DNA of 62,155 nt from Pinguiococcus pyrenoidosus. Taxonomy: Eukaryota; Sar; Pinguiophyceae; Pinguiochrysidales; Pinguiochrysidaceae. Made by a program: the position numbers and the translations under genes. The notes beneath the pieces are model-generated. The model saw only the letters and a list, made by a program, of their open reading frames with translations, made no database searches and was not told the DNA's origin. Shown here one piece after another: positions 32,967-44,700 of this stretch (its first letter is position 1; every line of letters begins with the position of its first letter). The DNA lies in the NCBI GenBank assembly GCA_019677205.1, contig JAAMXY010000259.1:1-62155 (forward strand). Reading direction: 5' to 3'.

Positions 32967-35900
32967 TCACTGAATGTAGAGGCTCTGCGCAAACACGACA
33001 TCGCGCTTGATGGCCGCCGACGCTGCCTCCATCTTCCTGTACAGTCCGGGATTTCCAACCACGCGAGCACAGTTGCGCACCTGGCCACGGAAAACGAAAA
33101 CACAATTGCACAAGTCATCGAGCTGAGCGGTACGCATGAAGCAGGGTCGTGGATTTCTCACCTCCCGCAGAAGCTCGTCCAGCCGCGTGATCGTTCGCAC
33201 AATCGATCCCTCCTGTACCAGCGTCAGCGACGTGATGTTGACGAATGGCACGCCTCGCGCCCACTCGTAAACAACATCCACAAGCCTAGGGACGCACGTG
33301 AATGCCTCTGAAGGGAGTCATCTCGGCCAACCAACACACCGGCAGACAAGGCCAAGGATTGCTACGACTCACTACTCGGACGTACCCAAAGTTGAGGCAT
33401 TCTGCAAGGAAGCTTTCCGCGTCGGTCGGGAGGCCGCATTCGCGTTGCACCTTTTGTAGAAGACATCCATGAGCTTGGCTTTCGATAATCCTCATTCTTC
33501 CAGCGAAAGGGAAGGAGGGCCAGAACCTCGTACCTGACCGAGGCGCCTTGCCAAAGCGCGAAGCGTTTCGCATGCTTCTTTCAGACGAGCCGACGGAATG
33601 CTCGGCTCGGCGTNNNNNNNNNNNNNNNNNNNNNNNNNNNNNNNNNNNNNNNNNNNNNNNNNNNNNNNNNNNNNNNNGGGGGGGGCGGAACCTTGTACCT
33701 GACCGAGGCGCCTTGCCAAAGCGCGAAGCGTTTCGCATGCTTCTTTCAGACGAGCCGACGGAATGCTCGGCTCGGCGTCCTCTTTTCGTTCCTTTTTCAT
33801 TGTCATGGGATTTCGTAAGGATCTACGGCATTGGAAGGCGACAGAACGACTCGACTCTACCTGAAAGATCAAGGCTGATAGGAGCGCGGCGACTTCCTCA
33901 GGCTCCAGCGGTTCGAGGACGTTCTCCAGCACCATCTCGGAGAGGAGAATCTCGTCACAGGTCGCAACTTCGCAGGCAACCTTGCCTTTGAGCGTGACCG
34001 TCTCGGTGCCCGCGTCAACGTAGCTCAAGCGCTTCAAGACGGCCACCCTGGCCTGGAAATCGGGGAAGAGACTCAGCGACTCGTTGCTCGCGAGCTTTGA
34101 GAGCTTGCCCAGGCGGGCGCCGACGCGAAGCCTGCGCGCAGCAACGTTGTACTGCTCCTCCCGCGCGCTGCTCATCGCGCATTTATTCAGCAGCCGCTCG
34201 CGCTGCAGGGCCTTCAGGTCTTGGCAAGCTTCCGTAAACTCCATGTTCTGAAGCTTCGTCGCGCGCACGATGTCAATCGCTTCCATGACGTCCAGCCCGC
34301 TGCCCTCATCCGGAGCCATGAGCAAAGGACCTTCCACCTCTTCAAGGAGCCCCCGCGCTCTGTCAATGGCGCCTTGGGCGCACTTGAGCGCTTCTTCAGG
34401 AGTTTCGGAACGGTGCGCCTTGCTGCCCGGCGCGCACACGATGCTCGGCGCGTCAAAGGTCTTCTGCTTGGCTCTCGAGAGGAACACCAAGCTTGACAGC
34501 GGCACTTCAACAACTGTCAGGACCCTGCCTCCCGAGCGCCACACCGTGGACTGAGCCGCCGCCTGCACAGCGGCGGTCTCCGGCATCATCTCGTCCTCAA
34601 AAGCAGGCTCCGACGCTTGCGAAGCTTGTTCTTGGCTCGCCCTTGCAGCAGCATCGCCCTTCTGCTTCTTTCCCCCTTTCTTCTTGCCGAAGCTGAGATC
34701 GTCGAGATCGTCCTTCTTCGTGGACACCTCGACCATGTTTCCAAAGCCCATCTGGTCCAGGACAGCGGTGCTGGCGCGGGAAGACGCGATCTTCAGCTTC
34801 CCGCGGAATCCCCACTTCGCTCCTCCACCACCATCACTGCTGTTGCCGGCATCACCGTCCGCACTGGAAGCTGCGCTGAAGCCATCCACTGGCAGCAGGC
34901 AAAGCACCATCACGGAATACTCCTCCTCCTCGACTTCTGCGCGGCTTTCCCCACCCTTCGGAAGGCAGAGCACGACGCCGGCTGCCGCGGCAATCGGCCG
35001 CGACGCATCGACGCCCAGGTCCTTGGCGAGGGATGCCACCCTCGCTGGACTCATGCGCAATCCGACGCCTCGTTTGAAGTGCAGCAAGCACAGGCGACCG
35101 GGCGCAAGCACCGTTGAGCTCGCGCGCGGGCCTTCCAGCGAAAAGGCATGGCTCAGGAGGCGTGAGTACAACCGCCCGATTCTGGCCGTGACCTCGGCGT
35201 AGCTCCCAATCGCCCGACCGCGTTCGCCGGGGTCGCCAGGCCCCGGTAGCACGCAGTCCATCGTATCGGCGACTCGCACGAGCGCATCAGCAGCGTCGCG
35301 GCCTGCAGCCCTGAGGCCCGGCAGGTCCCTCGAGCCCAGGGCGCGCTGCGTCGCGAACTCGGAGAAGCTGCGGCGGATCATGTCCTCGACGCTGAGATCC
35401 TCCACCCGAAGCAGGCTCAAAATCATTGCGTAGCGCAGGCGGAAACGGCTTTCCAACTTCGTCGGAGGGCCGGTCAGCATTGCCTTGAGACTGGCGACGT
35501 GCGGAACCTCCTCCCAGACGCAGATGAGAACGTTTCCGACCGAGTCTAGGCCTCGTCGACCAGCTCGGCCCGCCATCTGGGTGTACTCGCCGGGCAAGAG
35601 ATCTCGGAAGCTCCGGCCATCGTGCTTCCTGGTGCCATTGAAAACCACCGTCCGTGCCGGCATGTTCACACCCATGGCAAAGGTCTCCGTCGCGAACAGC
35701 ACCTTGACGAGGCCTTCGCTGAAGAGGATCTCCACCACCTCCTTGAGAATCGGCAGCAGGCCGCCGTGATGCACGCCGACGCCGCGGGACGCCATGTCGC
35801 AGACCGTGACCACCTGAGGCAGCCGCCGATCCCGGGGCGCAAGCCTGCGCAGGGCTTGGGTGCAGAAGTTCTTCGCCTTCGCCTTCTCCCGCCCGGTGTT

Positions 35901-38351
35901 CAGCTCGAGCGACTCCAGGTAGTTTGCGATCTCGTCGCATTTCTTCTTGCTGAAGCTGAAGACCACCGCCGGCGTGTTGCCTTCCGTGTGCAGTCTTTGG
36001 CAGAGCTGGATCCAGTCGGACTTGCTACCGCCGGATCGCCCAGGCTGCGTGCGCGCCCCGTGCGACACATGTCCGCCCGCGCTCGCCCGGCCCTTGGCCT
36101 TGGCCGCACCCCCGCCGCGACCTGCTCCGCCCCTCTGGATGCCGCGCTCCCGCTCTTGCTTCGGTCCCGCTTGCAGAGCCTTCAGCCTCTTCTGCTCCTT
36201 CTCCCGGAGCTTGGCTCCGGCATCTGCCGCGCCCGACGGGAGGAAGCGCCTCTCCGCGTCGAGGATGAGAAAGTCCTTCCCCTTCAGCGTCAGGTGGTGC
36301 ATCAGCGGCACCGGCCGGTACTGCGTGGTGACCACGTGGACAGGTCGCCGCTTCGTCCTGCCGATCCATTCGCAGAACTCGATCGTGTTCGGCGTCGTCG
36401 CCGAGAGGAAGACCATGCCCACGTAGGCCGGGAGCATGATGATCACTTCTTCCCAGACGACGCCTCTCTCGCTGTCGTTGACGTAGTGCACCTCGTCGAA
36501 GATGACCCACTCCAGGTCGCGCACAAGATCTGCCCCGCGATACAGCATGCTTCGCAGGATCTCCGTCGTCATCACCACGCAAGACGCGTCCGGGTTGACA
36601 CTGACGTCGCCCGTCACGATGCCCACGTCGTCGCCGTACCGCGTCCGGAAATCGCGGTACTTCTGGTTGCTCAGCGCCTTGATCGGCGAAGTGTACACGC
36701 ACCGGGTACCGTTGCGCATCGCAAGGGCGATGGCATACTCCGCTACCACCGTCTTGCCAGCGCTGGTGTGCGCTGCGACGAAGACGTCCTCCTTCTGCTC
36801 GAGGCGGCAGACCGCCTGCTTCTGGAAGCCATCCAGTTCGAAGGGATACTCGATGGCTGGGTGCGGGATCATGCGGCGGAAGTCGGTGATTCTGAGCAGC
36901 TGCGTGACGGCCCACGACGGCCGCTGAGCACCATCGCTGGCCCGACGCAGCGCTTCCGAGGGCAGTGTCGGCAGGACAACGGTTTCGCTCGCGCCTCGCT
37001 TCTTCCGCTTCGCCAGACTGCGATCAATAAGCGCATCCGCAGCTTTATCTCCCGGTACATCTTCAGCGACATCTTTGGCAACCTCTTCATCGTTCCCATC
37101 GGTGCTCTTCGCCGAGATGTCCTCGTCATCCTTCAAGCCAAGGCCGGCAAGCTGCTCCTCGACAAGATCAACCGGGTCCTCTTCGGACGGAGCTGCTGCG
37201 GTCTGAGCAGCTTCTTCTTGGCTGTCCTTCGCTTCCACCGCCCCTTCGCTCTCCGCGGCATCGTCCTTGACCTTCGGGGCAATCGATTCTGCGAAGGCCA
37301 GGGCGTTTGCAAAGACGCTGGCGTCTTCCTCGGCATCGAATCCGAAGCTCAGCTGAAGCCCGATGCTCTCCCACCGTCGTTCAGCGTAGGCTTCCTCGCT
37401 GATCGACGCGGACGACTGGAGCGGAGGCGCCTCTCTCTCCTGGCCGCGATCCTCTGCGTGTGAGGAGGCGTCCGGGGAAGCAGGCACGGATTTCGGCGCG
37501 GTCTCCACCATTTCTGGCTCGCGTGGCGTCGCCACTTCTGCCGCGAGCGCCTCGGCGACGATGGACCTTTGTCGCTCCGTCAGCGGCGCCACAAAGGAGT
37601 CCAGCGGCGACTTGGCTGCAGGTGGCTTCCTCTTGATCCTTTCTTCCATGGCCTTTCGATCCTCACTGTAGAAGTCGCCCATGGGCAGGCACCGGATCCC
37701 GTCTAGGATGTGGTCCGGCAGGTCTTGCGCCGACTTGAGGGTGCCACTGGCGTCTAGCAGTGCCCTGACGGGGGCGATGGCCGCTGCGAGGCTCTCGGGC
37801 GTTTCCCCAGGGGTCGACGGCTCCACTTTGGCGTCCAGTTCGGCTACATCGGCCAGCGGATCGGGGCCCTCCGTCCCGCCTGGAACATAGATGGTGCCCT
37901 CTGCGCCCATGTTGCCCTTCGTGAACGCCAGCGCCTCTCGTCGCTTGGCATCTCTGGCCAGGACCTGAGCCTCGCTGAGCTCTTCCGCCGCCTCCTCCAC
38001 CAGCTGCTGGGCTGGGCCGCTGTCTGCGCCGGGAAAGAGCTGTTCGTAGGCTGCGCGCAGATCTTCGGCGCCGTCTCCGCTGAGAAAGGCGTCGCGGAGG
38101 CGATTCTTCGGGACGCAGCGGAGGCGCTTGCGGACAGGAAGCGTCTGCAGCGTGAGCAGAGAAGGCTGTAGACTCAGTGGCCACAGAAGCTTCTCCTGAG
38201 ACGTCCGCTCCTTGGCCTCACAGTTGAGAGACGCCGCCAAGAACGCCAGGACATCGCCGTCCAAGGCCTCCTCGAGCGTTTTCCTTCGCGAAGAATCCGA
38301 GTCGCGATCTTTGTGCCGCAGTGCATCCAGCACTTCGCTGCGACTCTTCAT
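32967..38351 (-). CDS. SKIV2L: SKI2 family DExH RNA helicase (SKIV2L), interrupted by assembly gap
   Basis: SKI2 is the helicase of the SKI complex, feeding RNA to the cytoplasmic exosome. Exons: 38351-33534, 33450-33386, 33285-33162 and 33080-32967, with introns of 83, 100 and 81 bp (phases 0, 2, 0). Visible motifs: FVAAHTSAGKTVVAEYAIALA (Walker A, about residue 525), TSPIKALSNQKYRDF, the DEVH box in WVIFDEVHYVNDSERG (about 618), FLSATTPN, FATETFAMGVNMPARTVVF, and QMAGRAGRRGLD (about 925). The C-terminal DSHCT domain is restored by splicing: LNFGLVDVVYEWARGVPF, then REVRNCARVVGNPGLYRKM and IKRDVVFAQSLYIQ. The first ATG in frame is 38351; the frame is open to 38544, so an upstream start exon is possible. 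A run of N and a duplicated 91-bp block lie near the end of exon 1. With one copy removed the protein is about 1651 residues. Confidence 0.92.
33523..33613. repeat. Duplicated 91-bp block, copy A (left of gap)
   Basis: Copy A of a block that recurs at 33688-33778 on the other side of the gap. It contains the end of SKI2 exon 1 and its GT donor. The copies match through the exon part and differ by a few bases beyond the donor. Confidence 0.9.
33614..33677. other. Assembly gap, 64 N
   Basis: 64 undetermined bases between the two copies of the 91-bp block, followed by a G8 run. The offset between the copies is 165 bp, a multiple of 3. Confidence 0.98.
33688..33778. repeat. Duplicated 91-bp block, copy B (right of gap)
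   Basis: Copy B, next to a G8 run at the gap edge. It reads into the remaining SKI2 exon without a frame break. See copy A. Confidence 0.9.
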
Positions 38352-39141
38352 CGTTGCGTTGTGCTGTGGCGCCAAAGGGTTGTCTTTCGGACCTCTTGTG
38401 AAGTGTTTCGTGATCTCGTCGACTCCGCTGAGGTCAGCTGATTGGCAAGAGAAATGCTCCACAGTTTCCGCAGATTCAGCAAATTCGGCAAGCGTTTTGG
38501 ATCGTTTCAGAGATTTCAAGGCGAATCGAGGAGGGTCAGCGAATCAATGTGAAGTTCGCCTCTTGATCCATGGACGATGGATATGATTGGGCCACGGAAA
38601 ACTTGAATTTCGCCGCATCTGCGAATCTCGGACAGTGTCTCGGAGGCAGGGCAGCTGGGCATAGGACAGGCGTGTTCGCTAAGGTGTCCGTGCGAGGATG
38701 TCTCGGCACTTCCGCGATCTTTGAAGAACGAGGACAGGTCGGTTCGGCCAGCTTCAGCCGATTAGCACGTACGATTGGCCCATTGCGCAGGATAACCTCC
38801 AATTTCGTTGGTAGACCTCCCGCTCCACTTGCCCACGAATTGCATCTATGAATGTGGAGCGAATGTCGGTGTCCGCCAACAACTCATGTGTATAATTATT
38901 TTATAGAGTAAACTTACGCTAAAATGATATCTTATATTAAAATACACAGTTTGGGGAGGTTTTCTAAGGGCAGGTCTTGATCGACGTGCCTTCCGTAGAG
39001 TCAAGCCCAGTGCGAGGAAAGGCGACCAGACACGGAGCTCTTTCAAGAATTCGGCCCCGGGCGCGCGCTCGTGCCGCAGTTCCCGCCTCGAGGCCCGTGT
39101 GTCAAGCGTCGCGTAGAGCGCACGAAGCTTGAGGCGCCAGG
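38352..39141. promoter_or_regulatory. Divergent intergenic region, SKI2 / U-box-like gene
   Basis: 790 bp. The SKI2 frame stays open to 38544 without an ATG. An AT-rich island (TGTGTATAATTATTTTATAG and on) covers about 38878-38950. The rest is ordinary GC-rich sequence with no gene that I can support. Confidence 0.45.
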
Positions 39142-40472
39142 ATGCAGACGCGAAGCTCGCCCAGCATTCACACGCTGCACAGGTAAGGCTGGTGCCTCCA
39201 TAATCGTTTCTAGATCCCTCTCCGCCCCCAACTCGCCGCGATGGCCCCTGATTTGCCGCCGCTCGACCTCCCACAGCCTCGCCAGGAGGGTGCATCTGGA
39301 AGGCTACCAGCAGCTCAGCAAGCACGAGCTGTACGCGCGCCTGCGGAAGGGCTTTGACTATCAGCGGCTTCTGCGGGCGCAGTACCGCACCAAGAGGGAG
39401 GCGGACGCCGCGCCGGAATTGCCACCTCGCAGAGGTCGTGGACGAAAGCGCGACGCTGCGACGGCCGAAGTAGACCAGAAGAGGTGAGGCTTTCCACTGG
39501 GTCCGTCAGGGCGTGCGTCGCTCGGACTTTCTGGACTTACGACTGTTGCCGACTTCAAGATCGCCGGCGGAAAGCGTGGCCGTTCCCGCGCCGCGCTTGA
39601 AAGACGACCACTGCCCGGAACCCAAGAGGCTCAAGTCCTATCGGGCCTACAACAAGCTGGACCCCATCATGTTCACGCGCTTAGGCAAGAAGAAATTCAA
39701 GTTCGTTCGTCCGAATGGCACCGCCATCTGGTACGACATCAAGACCCTTGTACAGTACATCATCAAGACCGGCGAGTTCCGAGAACCCGAGACGCGCATT
39801 GAGTTCAGTGCGCAGGACCTCTCGCGCATAGATGCGCAGGTAAGGGTCGCAAACGGCGTGGAAGCCCGCGCTGGATCTTCTTCAAGAGGTCCAGGCGACG
39901 TGGTCACCACAGACGCGGACTGTGGGTAGCGACCGCCTCTGGCTCCCCGTGCAAAGCTCACGGGCTCCTGCACTTCAGAGGAAGCCTCCGTAGTGCGTTG
40001 CTGCGTCCGCTTGCGGGGTTGCGCCGTTGAGATCGCCGCCCCCACTAACCGTCCCTGCGTTCCACGTGTGCAGGCCGCGCAGTTTGGGCTGACCCTTCCG
40101 TCGGTGGTGGAGGCCAGGAAAAACATGAAGACCTACGAGGAGAAGCGAGCAGCGTCGGAAGCGTCTCTGTGTCTAGAGCGCTTCTGCGGAGAGGTCGTGG
40201 CGGACATGCAGCGCTGCCTCGAGCAGTATGATCCCGAGACCCTGGAGATGTGCCTGGTCGGCCAGTTGTTCCCGTCCTACTCGCACTTCTTCCAGCAGAT
40301 CAGGGAGAGAGACCCGGAGCACGCAAAGCAGCTGGTGTCGCACCATGTGACTTTTCTAAAGGGGCCCCCCAACAAGCCGACTCAGGACCCCTTTGGCTTC
40401 CTCCCGATCATCCTGAACTTCGTGAAGGATGTGTCGCAAGGCACCAGGACTGCGAGCGAGTTTGGATTCTAG
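39142..40472 (+). CDS. Uncharacterised protein with degenerate U-box-like segment, four exons
   Basis: Exons 39142-39182, 39277-39483, 39560-39839 and 40074-40472, with donors GTAAGG, GTGAGG and GTAAGG, acceptors CTCCCACAG, CGACTTCAAG and CGTGTGCAG, and phases 2, 2, 0. All joins keep frame and give 308 residues. The second exon is basic (RRGRGRKRD). The third holds LDPIMFTRLGKKKFKFVRPNG, WYDIKTLVQYIIKTGEFREP and ETRIEFSAQDLSRID, which follows the DPI...tY...L..YI..tg.f..P order of a U-box but lacks the CPI core. I infer a degenerate U-box-like fold. The last exon is helical (EEKRAASEASLCLERFCGEVVADM) and ends with FGFLPIILNFVKDVSQG. The protein is clearly conserved in style, but I cannot name a function. 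Confidence 0.7.
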
Positions 40473-40916
40473 CCAGAGGACCTCGTCGCAGCGAAGGAAA
40501 AGAAAGGGGGCCGGGGATGGATGGAATGTAAATGGGGCCTTTTGGAAGAATCTGACACTTTTTGTACACGAAGGAAGCACCGCCGGTGGAATGCACATCT
40601 GTATGAGCGACTCGGGCATTGCAAGGTTCATTTGCGTATTCCTTGCCTTCTTCTACACCAGGCGCACATCTCCACACCCATGCACCATGCCACCCGCAGC
40701 ACCCATGCGCGACACCACCCTTGCTTTTCCGTTCCTTTCCTTTCTTTTACAAGTGGCAGCAAGGCGACGAATCCGTTTCTCAGCCGAGAGAAGGGCGGCA
40801 GCCCATTCCCGGCGTCATTCCGAGAGGAGTCTCTCAGGTCCCTTCGCCTTGCCGGACACCCTGCCAGCGTGCTAGAAGTGGCCTTGAAAACCACGTCCTA
40901 GGACTCCTGACAGGGA
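40473..40916. other. Convergent 3' regions, U-box-like gene / selenoprotein K
   Basis: 443 bp between two stops. It holds the candidate SECIS element of the leftward gene. Long stretches on the + strand are pyrimidine-rich (CCACCCTTGCTTTTCCGTTCC). No further gene is seen. Confidence 0.5.
40765..40840 (-). promoter_or_regulatory. Candidate SECIS element for selenoprotein K
   Basis: About 110 nt after the UGA codon, the - strand reads AAUGAC, GCCGGG, AA, U-GGGC-UGCC-GCCC, then CUCGGC, UGAGAA. AUGA (40818-40815) and UGAG (40782-40779) can form the SECIS core. GCCGGG pairs with CUCGGC, and an unpaired AA precedes a small GGGC/GCCC hairpin, as in form 2 SECIS elements. Helix II is shorter than usual (about 6 pairs; AA only 7 nt after AUGA), so this is a candidate, not a proof. 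Confidence 0.45.
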
Positions 40917-41283
40917 CTACCGTCCTCATCCACCACCGCCTCCCGCACAATCTCCTCCATTCTGCTTCAGGTCCTTCATGCCGCGAACCCGAGGGCCCTT
41001 TCCGTCTTCGCCGCCATAACCCCGCGGAGCCCGCTGCGCTCGCCGCGGCTGGTGGACGCCGTACGTGGTCGTTTCCGTCGGGAACAGGGTCTTCCAGAAC
41101 AGCCCAAAGAAACCCAGAATGCCCCAAATCACATCGTTCACGATGGACAGTCGCCACGGACTTCGTTTCGCCAGGACGGAGCCTTGATTCAAACACAACG
41201 AACGGCGGTAGTTAGCCAACACGACGCTGAAGGTGAATTCCAAAGACAAACGTACCCTCCGAACTAATGTAGCGTGGAGCCAT
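40917..41283 (-). CDS. SELENOK: Selenoprotein K (in-frame UGA = Sec)
   Basis: SELENOK is a small ER membrane protein that works with the p97/Derlin quality-control machinery and with the acyltransferase DHHC6. Exon 1 is 41283-41256 (MAPRYISSEG, donor GTACGT) and exon 2 41182-40917 (acceptor GAATCAAG), joined across a 73-bp intron in phase 1. The 97 residues match the family throughout: SSEGSVLAKRSPWRLS, a membrane segment VNDVIWGILGFFGLFWKTLF (residues 24-43), then a Gly/Arg-rich tail. The frame meets TGA at 40928-40926, but the next codons are GGA CGG TAG, giving the family ending GGUGR with Sec at residue 95. Read as a normal stop the protein would lack this ending. Without the upstream exon no ATG is available. 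Confidence 0.9.
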
Positions 41284-41748
41284 AGTCTCTCTCTCCCTCT
41301 CCCTAACTTGATAAAGAGACAGTGCTTCCAGGCTCCCGTGCGCGCCAGTCTGATGTCTGACGGCGTCGCGAGATTCTGGCCCCTCCTCGCTGCCCAGCAA
41401 TATCCAATTCAAGCAAGCTACAGCGGTTCTAGATCGGATGGAGGAAAGGTGCTGAAGAGCGAGGCCACTTCTGTGCCACAAAACCCCAGAAGTCAACGCC
41501 GCTTTCTCACCGACTGCCACGAAGCGCGTTTGTGTTGAGGACAAGTTTTGAAATAATTAATCTTGAAACAATTCTCAATTTAGGTATGCTATAATCAATT
41601 TTGGTATTCAACCTACGTTTCCTCTATTTAATATCATAAATGTATATATTTATCGATCTTGACGTTCCGACTCTTCAGACACGATAATCGAGCTTTCCCT
41701 TTTTTCCGACCATTTGGCCTCTGGAGGACTCCGCGGCAGAATCGCGCC
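41284..41748. promoter_or_regulatory. Divergent intergenic region, selenoprotein K / E1-like gene
   Basis: 465 bp. An AT-rich island spans about 41545-41660 (AATAATTAATCTTGAAACAA, TTTAATATCATAAATGTATA). No extra gene is supported. Confidence 0.45.
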
Positions 41749-44700
41749 ATGCTCGGTGCCAAGCTGGAGACAGCTGCTGAAATCCGCCGAAATCTTCTCA
41801 TGAGCCATGGTAGTCAGGTGGCTGAGAGAAGGCCAGGGAGCTCGGGGTGACAAGAGAAGTCAGAGCCCAGTACCAGAGCTCGGCGTCGCAAGACCCGCAA
41901 GAAGCATCTGCTCCAAGGATGTCCGTCTTGATCACTGGCCGCGGTCTGGAGACCTGTGGAGTCCTACTGGCCAGGCTCCTCGCGCTTGGCGGCGTGAGGA
42001 AGATTACGCTTCATGAAGCTCGCGGTTTCACCGCCATGTCGCGCAGGTAAAGTGTCTCCAGCTCGGTGCCTTTGGCAATGCAGCTGGCTTCCTAAGCCGA
42101 CGCGTTCAATAACTGCCAGGGCTACGGGCATTCTATCACAGCAATTTCCGTCCACAACGTTTTCGGAGCTGCGCAGACCTCTGGAGACTCGGACTTTGGA
42201 GGACTTCAACGTGGTGGTGGCACTCAACGCGCCCGAAGACCAGTGCACCGTGATGAGCAGCCATCTGCGAGACGTGGAAGACTCCAAAGTGGGAGCCTTG
42301 GTGGTCCTTCACACCCGAGGCGTCCTTTGCAGCGCCTTCTGCGACTTGAGCTGCGGCAGCAAGCCACCAGAGGGTCGTCCATATCATGAAAGCCTCCTGG
42401 CGCCCGAGTTTCTCACCGACGTCCGGGTGCTCCTGGGCAAGGAAGACTCAGAATCCCTGTCTCCAAGACAACTGCACATGCTGCTGCTCGCTGTGCTGCA
42501 GTACGAGAGGCGCTTTGGTCGCTTCCCGATGCTTGACGCCCTTGGCGAATTCCTAGAGACGCTCGACCACCTGTGCTTGCTCAACGAGGCGGCCGAGACG
42601 CAGCAAAGCCGAAAGGCATATCGCGCGAATGTGGAGAGGGTTCAACCGCTGCCGATTCTCGTGCTGAGCCCACAGGAGCGACAGGCGCTTCTTGCCAAAG
42701 CCGCGGCGATCCTTCCGCATCTGCAAGGGGAATGGCTACCGGCCGTGGCAAGCACCAGCGGTATCGTGGCCTCCAACATTCTCCTGTTCCTCTCGCACAT
42801 GCAGTCGGCAAGGCGCTCCACCTGCTTTGGATGGATCCACCTGAGCCACTTTGATAGGGTCCGCTGGGCCATAGCCCAAGGTGGTCACCCGGTAAATCCA
42901 GAAGTGCCCCCTTCGGATGGGCGTCCGGCGACGGAACTGCAGCCCACAGGACACCATGCTCAGGTTCTACGTGAGAATCCAGCGCTGGACGGGGAACTGG
43001 CTTCTAAAGTAGCGAGTGCCAGTGTGTTGCTGGTGGGAGCCAACAGCGCGGGCAGCACCTTCTCGAGCCTCTGGTGCAGTCTCGTCGCCGGCTTGGGCGA
43101 TCCGCAGCCAGGCTGCAAGTACTTCATCGCCGATGCCACTTCCGATCATGTCGTGAATCACATGGACAGGCTACAGGCGGCCTTTGGGGAAGCTACCGAT
43201 CGCAAGCACAAAGCGGATGCCTATGCGGAGCGTCTGCGTCGCGTACAAGACGAGGAAGACCGTAGCCGTGCGGGTCCGAGAGCTTGCGAGCTGGCGCGGC
43301 ATCTCCGCCGAACGCTGGCCGATGCCGACCACGAAGACTACTCCCACAGGATTCAGGCGCTGCGTCTAAAGTGTCTAGAGACGACTGACGGATGCGAGGA
43401 GATCTTCCGGGGCGTTGACACTCTCGTCTGCGCGGGCGTCGCGCTGGGCATGCGTCTCCATCTCGCGAGGGTATGTGTGAATCATCGAAAGCCCGTCTGG
43501 CAGGTTTCGTGAGATTCTCACAAACGCTGAATGCAGATCGCCAAGGACTACCGGGTGCCGCTGGTGATACTTGACACCACCCCAGCTCTGCTGGCCACCT
43601 CTTCGGGAGAGACGGCGCAGGCATCGGCCCGAGTCCAGGCCGTCGTTCCCTTCATCACCGCCAGCTACGACGAACGGCGCCTTCTGGAGATCCGCGCCAA
43701 GGTGGCCGCTACGGGAGCCGCCCGCGAGAGACATGAAGATGCGCCGCCTTCCAAAGGATCGTCCGAGGTACTTACCCTGCGTTGCTGGCGCTGTACAGAA
43801 GGGATGAGGAGGACACTGTGGCTAACTCACACTTGATTCTGGAGCCCAAGAGCGGCGGTGTCGGATGGCTGGCGGCGGAGGGGCTTGTTGCCGTCCTACG
43901 GGTGCTGCAGGGCTCGCGTCGCGTCGCCGATTATGCCGATCGCGTACTTGTCTTGCCACCACCAGCACAACGACTCCGGCCTCTTGCTCGTAGCTTCACT
44001 GCACATGTGCGACACGTGCGATGCGGACCTCCGCGGCGGATCTACTCGGCAGACTTGGATCCGGCCCGAGGCCGCCCGTCGCATTCCCTCCCCGACGGTG
44101 CGTCGTCTAAAGCACAACGCCCCCTGCTACATACGGCCGCGAAGCCACTTCTCTAATCCAGGCACAGGACACACATGTTGGGACTTCATGCGCGTTGACC
44201 TTCCGGGAAACGCCACGAGCATGGCAAGTTCTATCAAGGCAGCTTCCGAGGCGACGCCAGGCGCTCCAGCGCGAAGTCCGCGGCGCGTTGAGCGCTTGTT
44301 CGAGCAGCTCTATTCCCGACTAGGGGTGCGTCTCATGACACGATAGTTGCGTACAAAGCAAAGGAGCACCCGAGAGAGCGACTTGAGGGCATCAGTTTGC
44401 GTTGTCGAAGCCAACTTCTCTCACAAGGTTGGTGGTCGCTAGGCAAGCGTAAGACTCCTGAAGATCACTGCAATGGCGCCCGCAACGACGCCGGTGGACG
44501 CGCCGCATGGGGACTTGAGGCTCCGGGCCGTGACGTTATGGACCGAGTCCGATGGACCCGAGGTGCGTTGAAAGAGCGGCTTCATCTCCCGAGGTCGGTT
44601 TCGTCTTGGTTGTTGGCCTACCTTAACGTACGGATACCGCAGGCGGACTTTGTGGCCTTGTGGGAGCGTGCGATGGATTCAAAGGCGCACTATGGGCGCT

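Noticed and set aside
33523-33778. Genuine exon duplication in SKI2
   Set aside because: Near-identity of both copies, the N gap between them and base-run noise at its edge favour an assembly artefact; left open in findings.
43504-43536. 33-bp intron in the E1-like gene (donor GTTTCG)
   Set aside because: Too short compared with all other introns; a GTATGT donor at 43471 gives 66 bp with the same phase and good E1 similarity on both sides.
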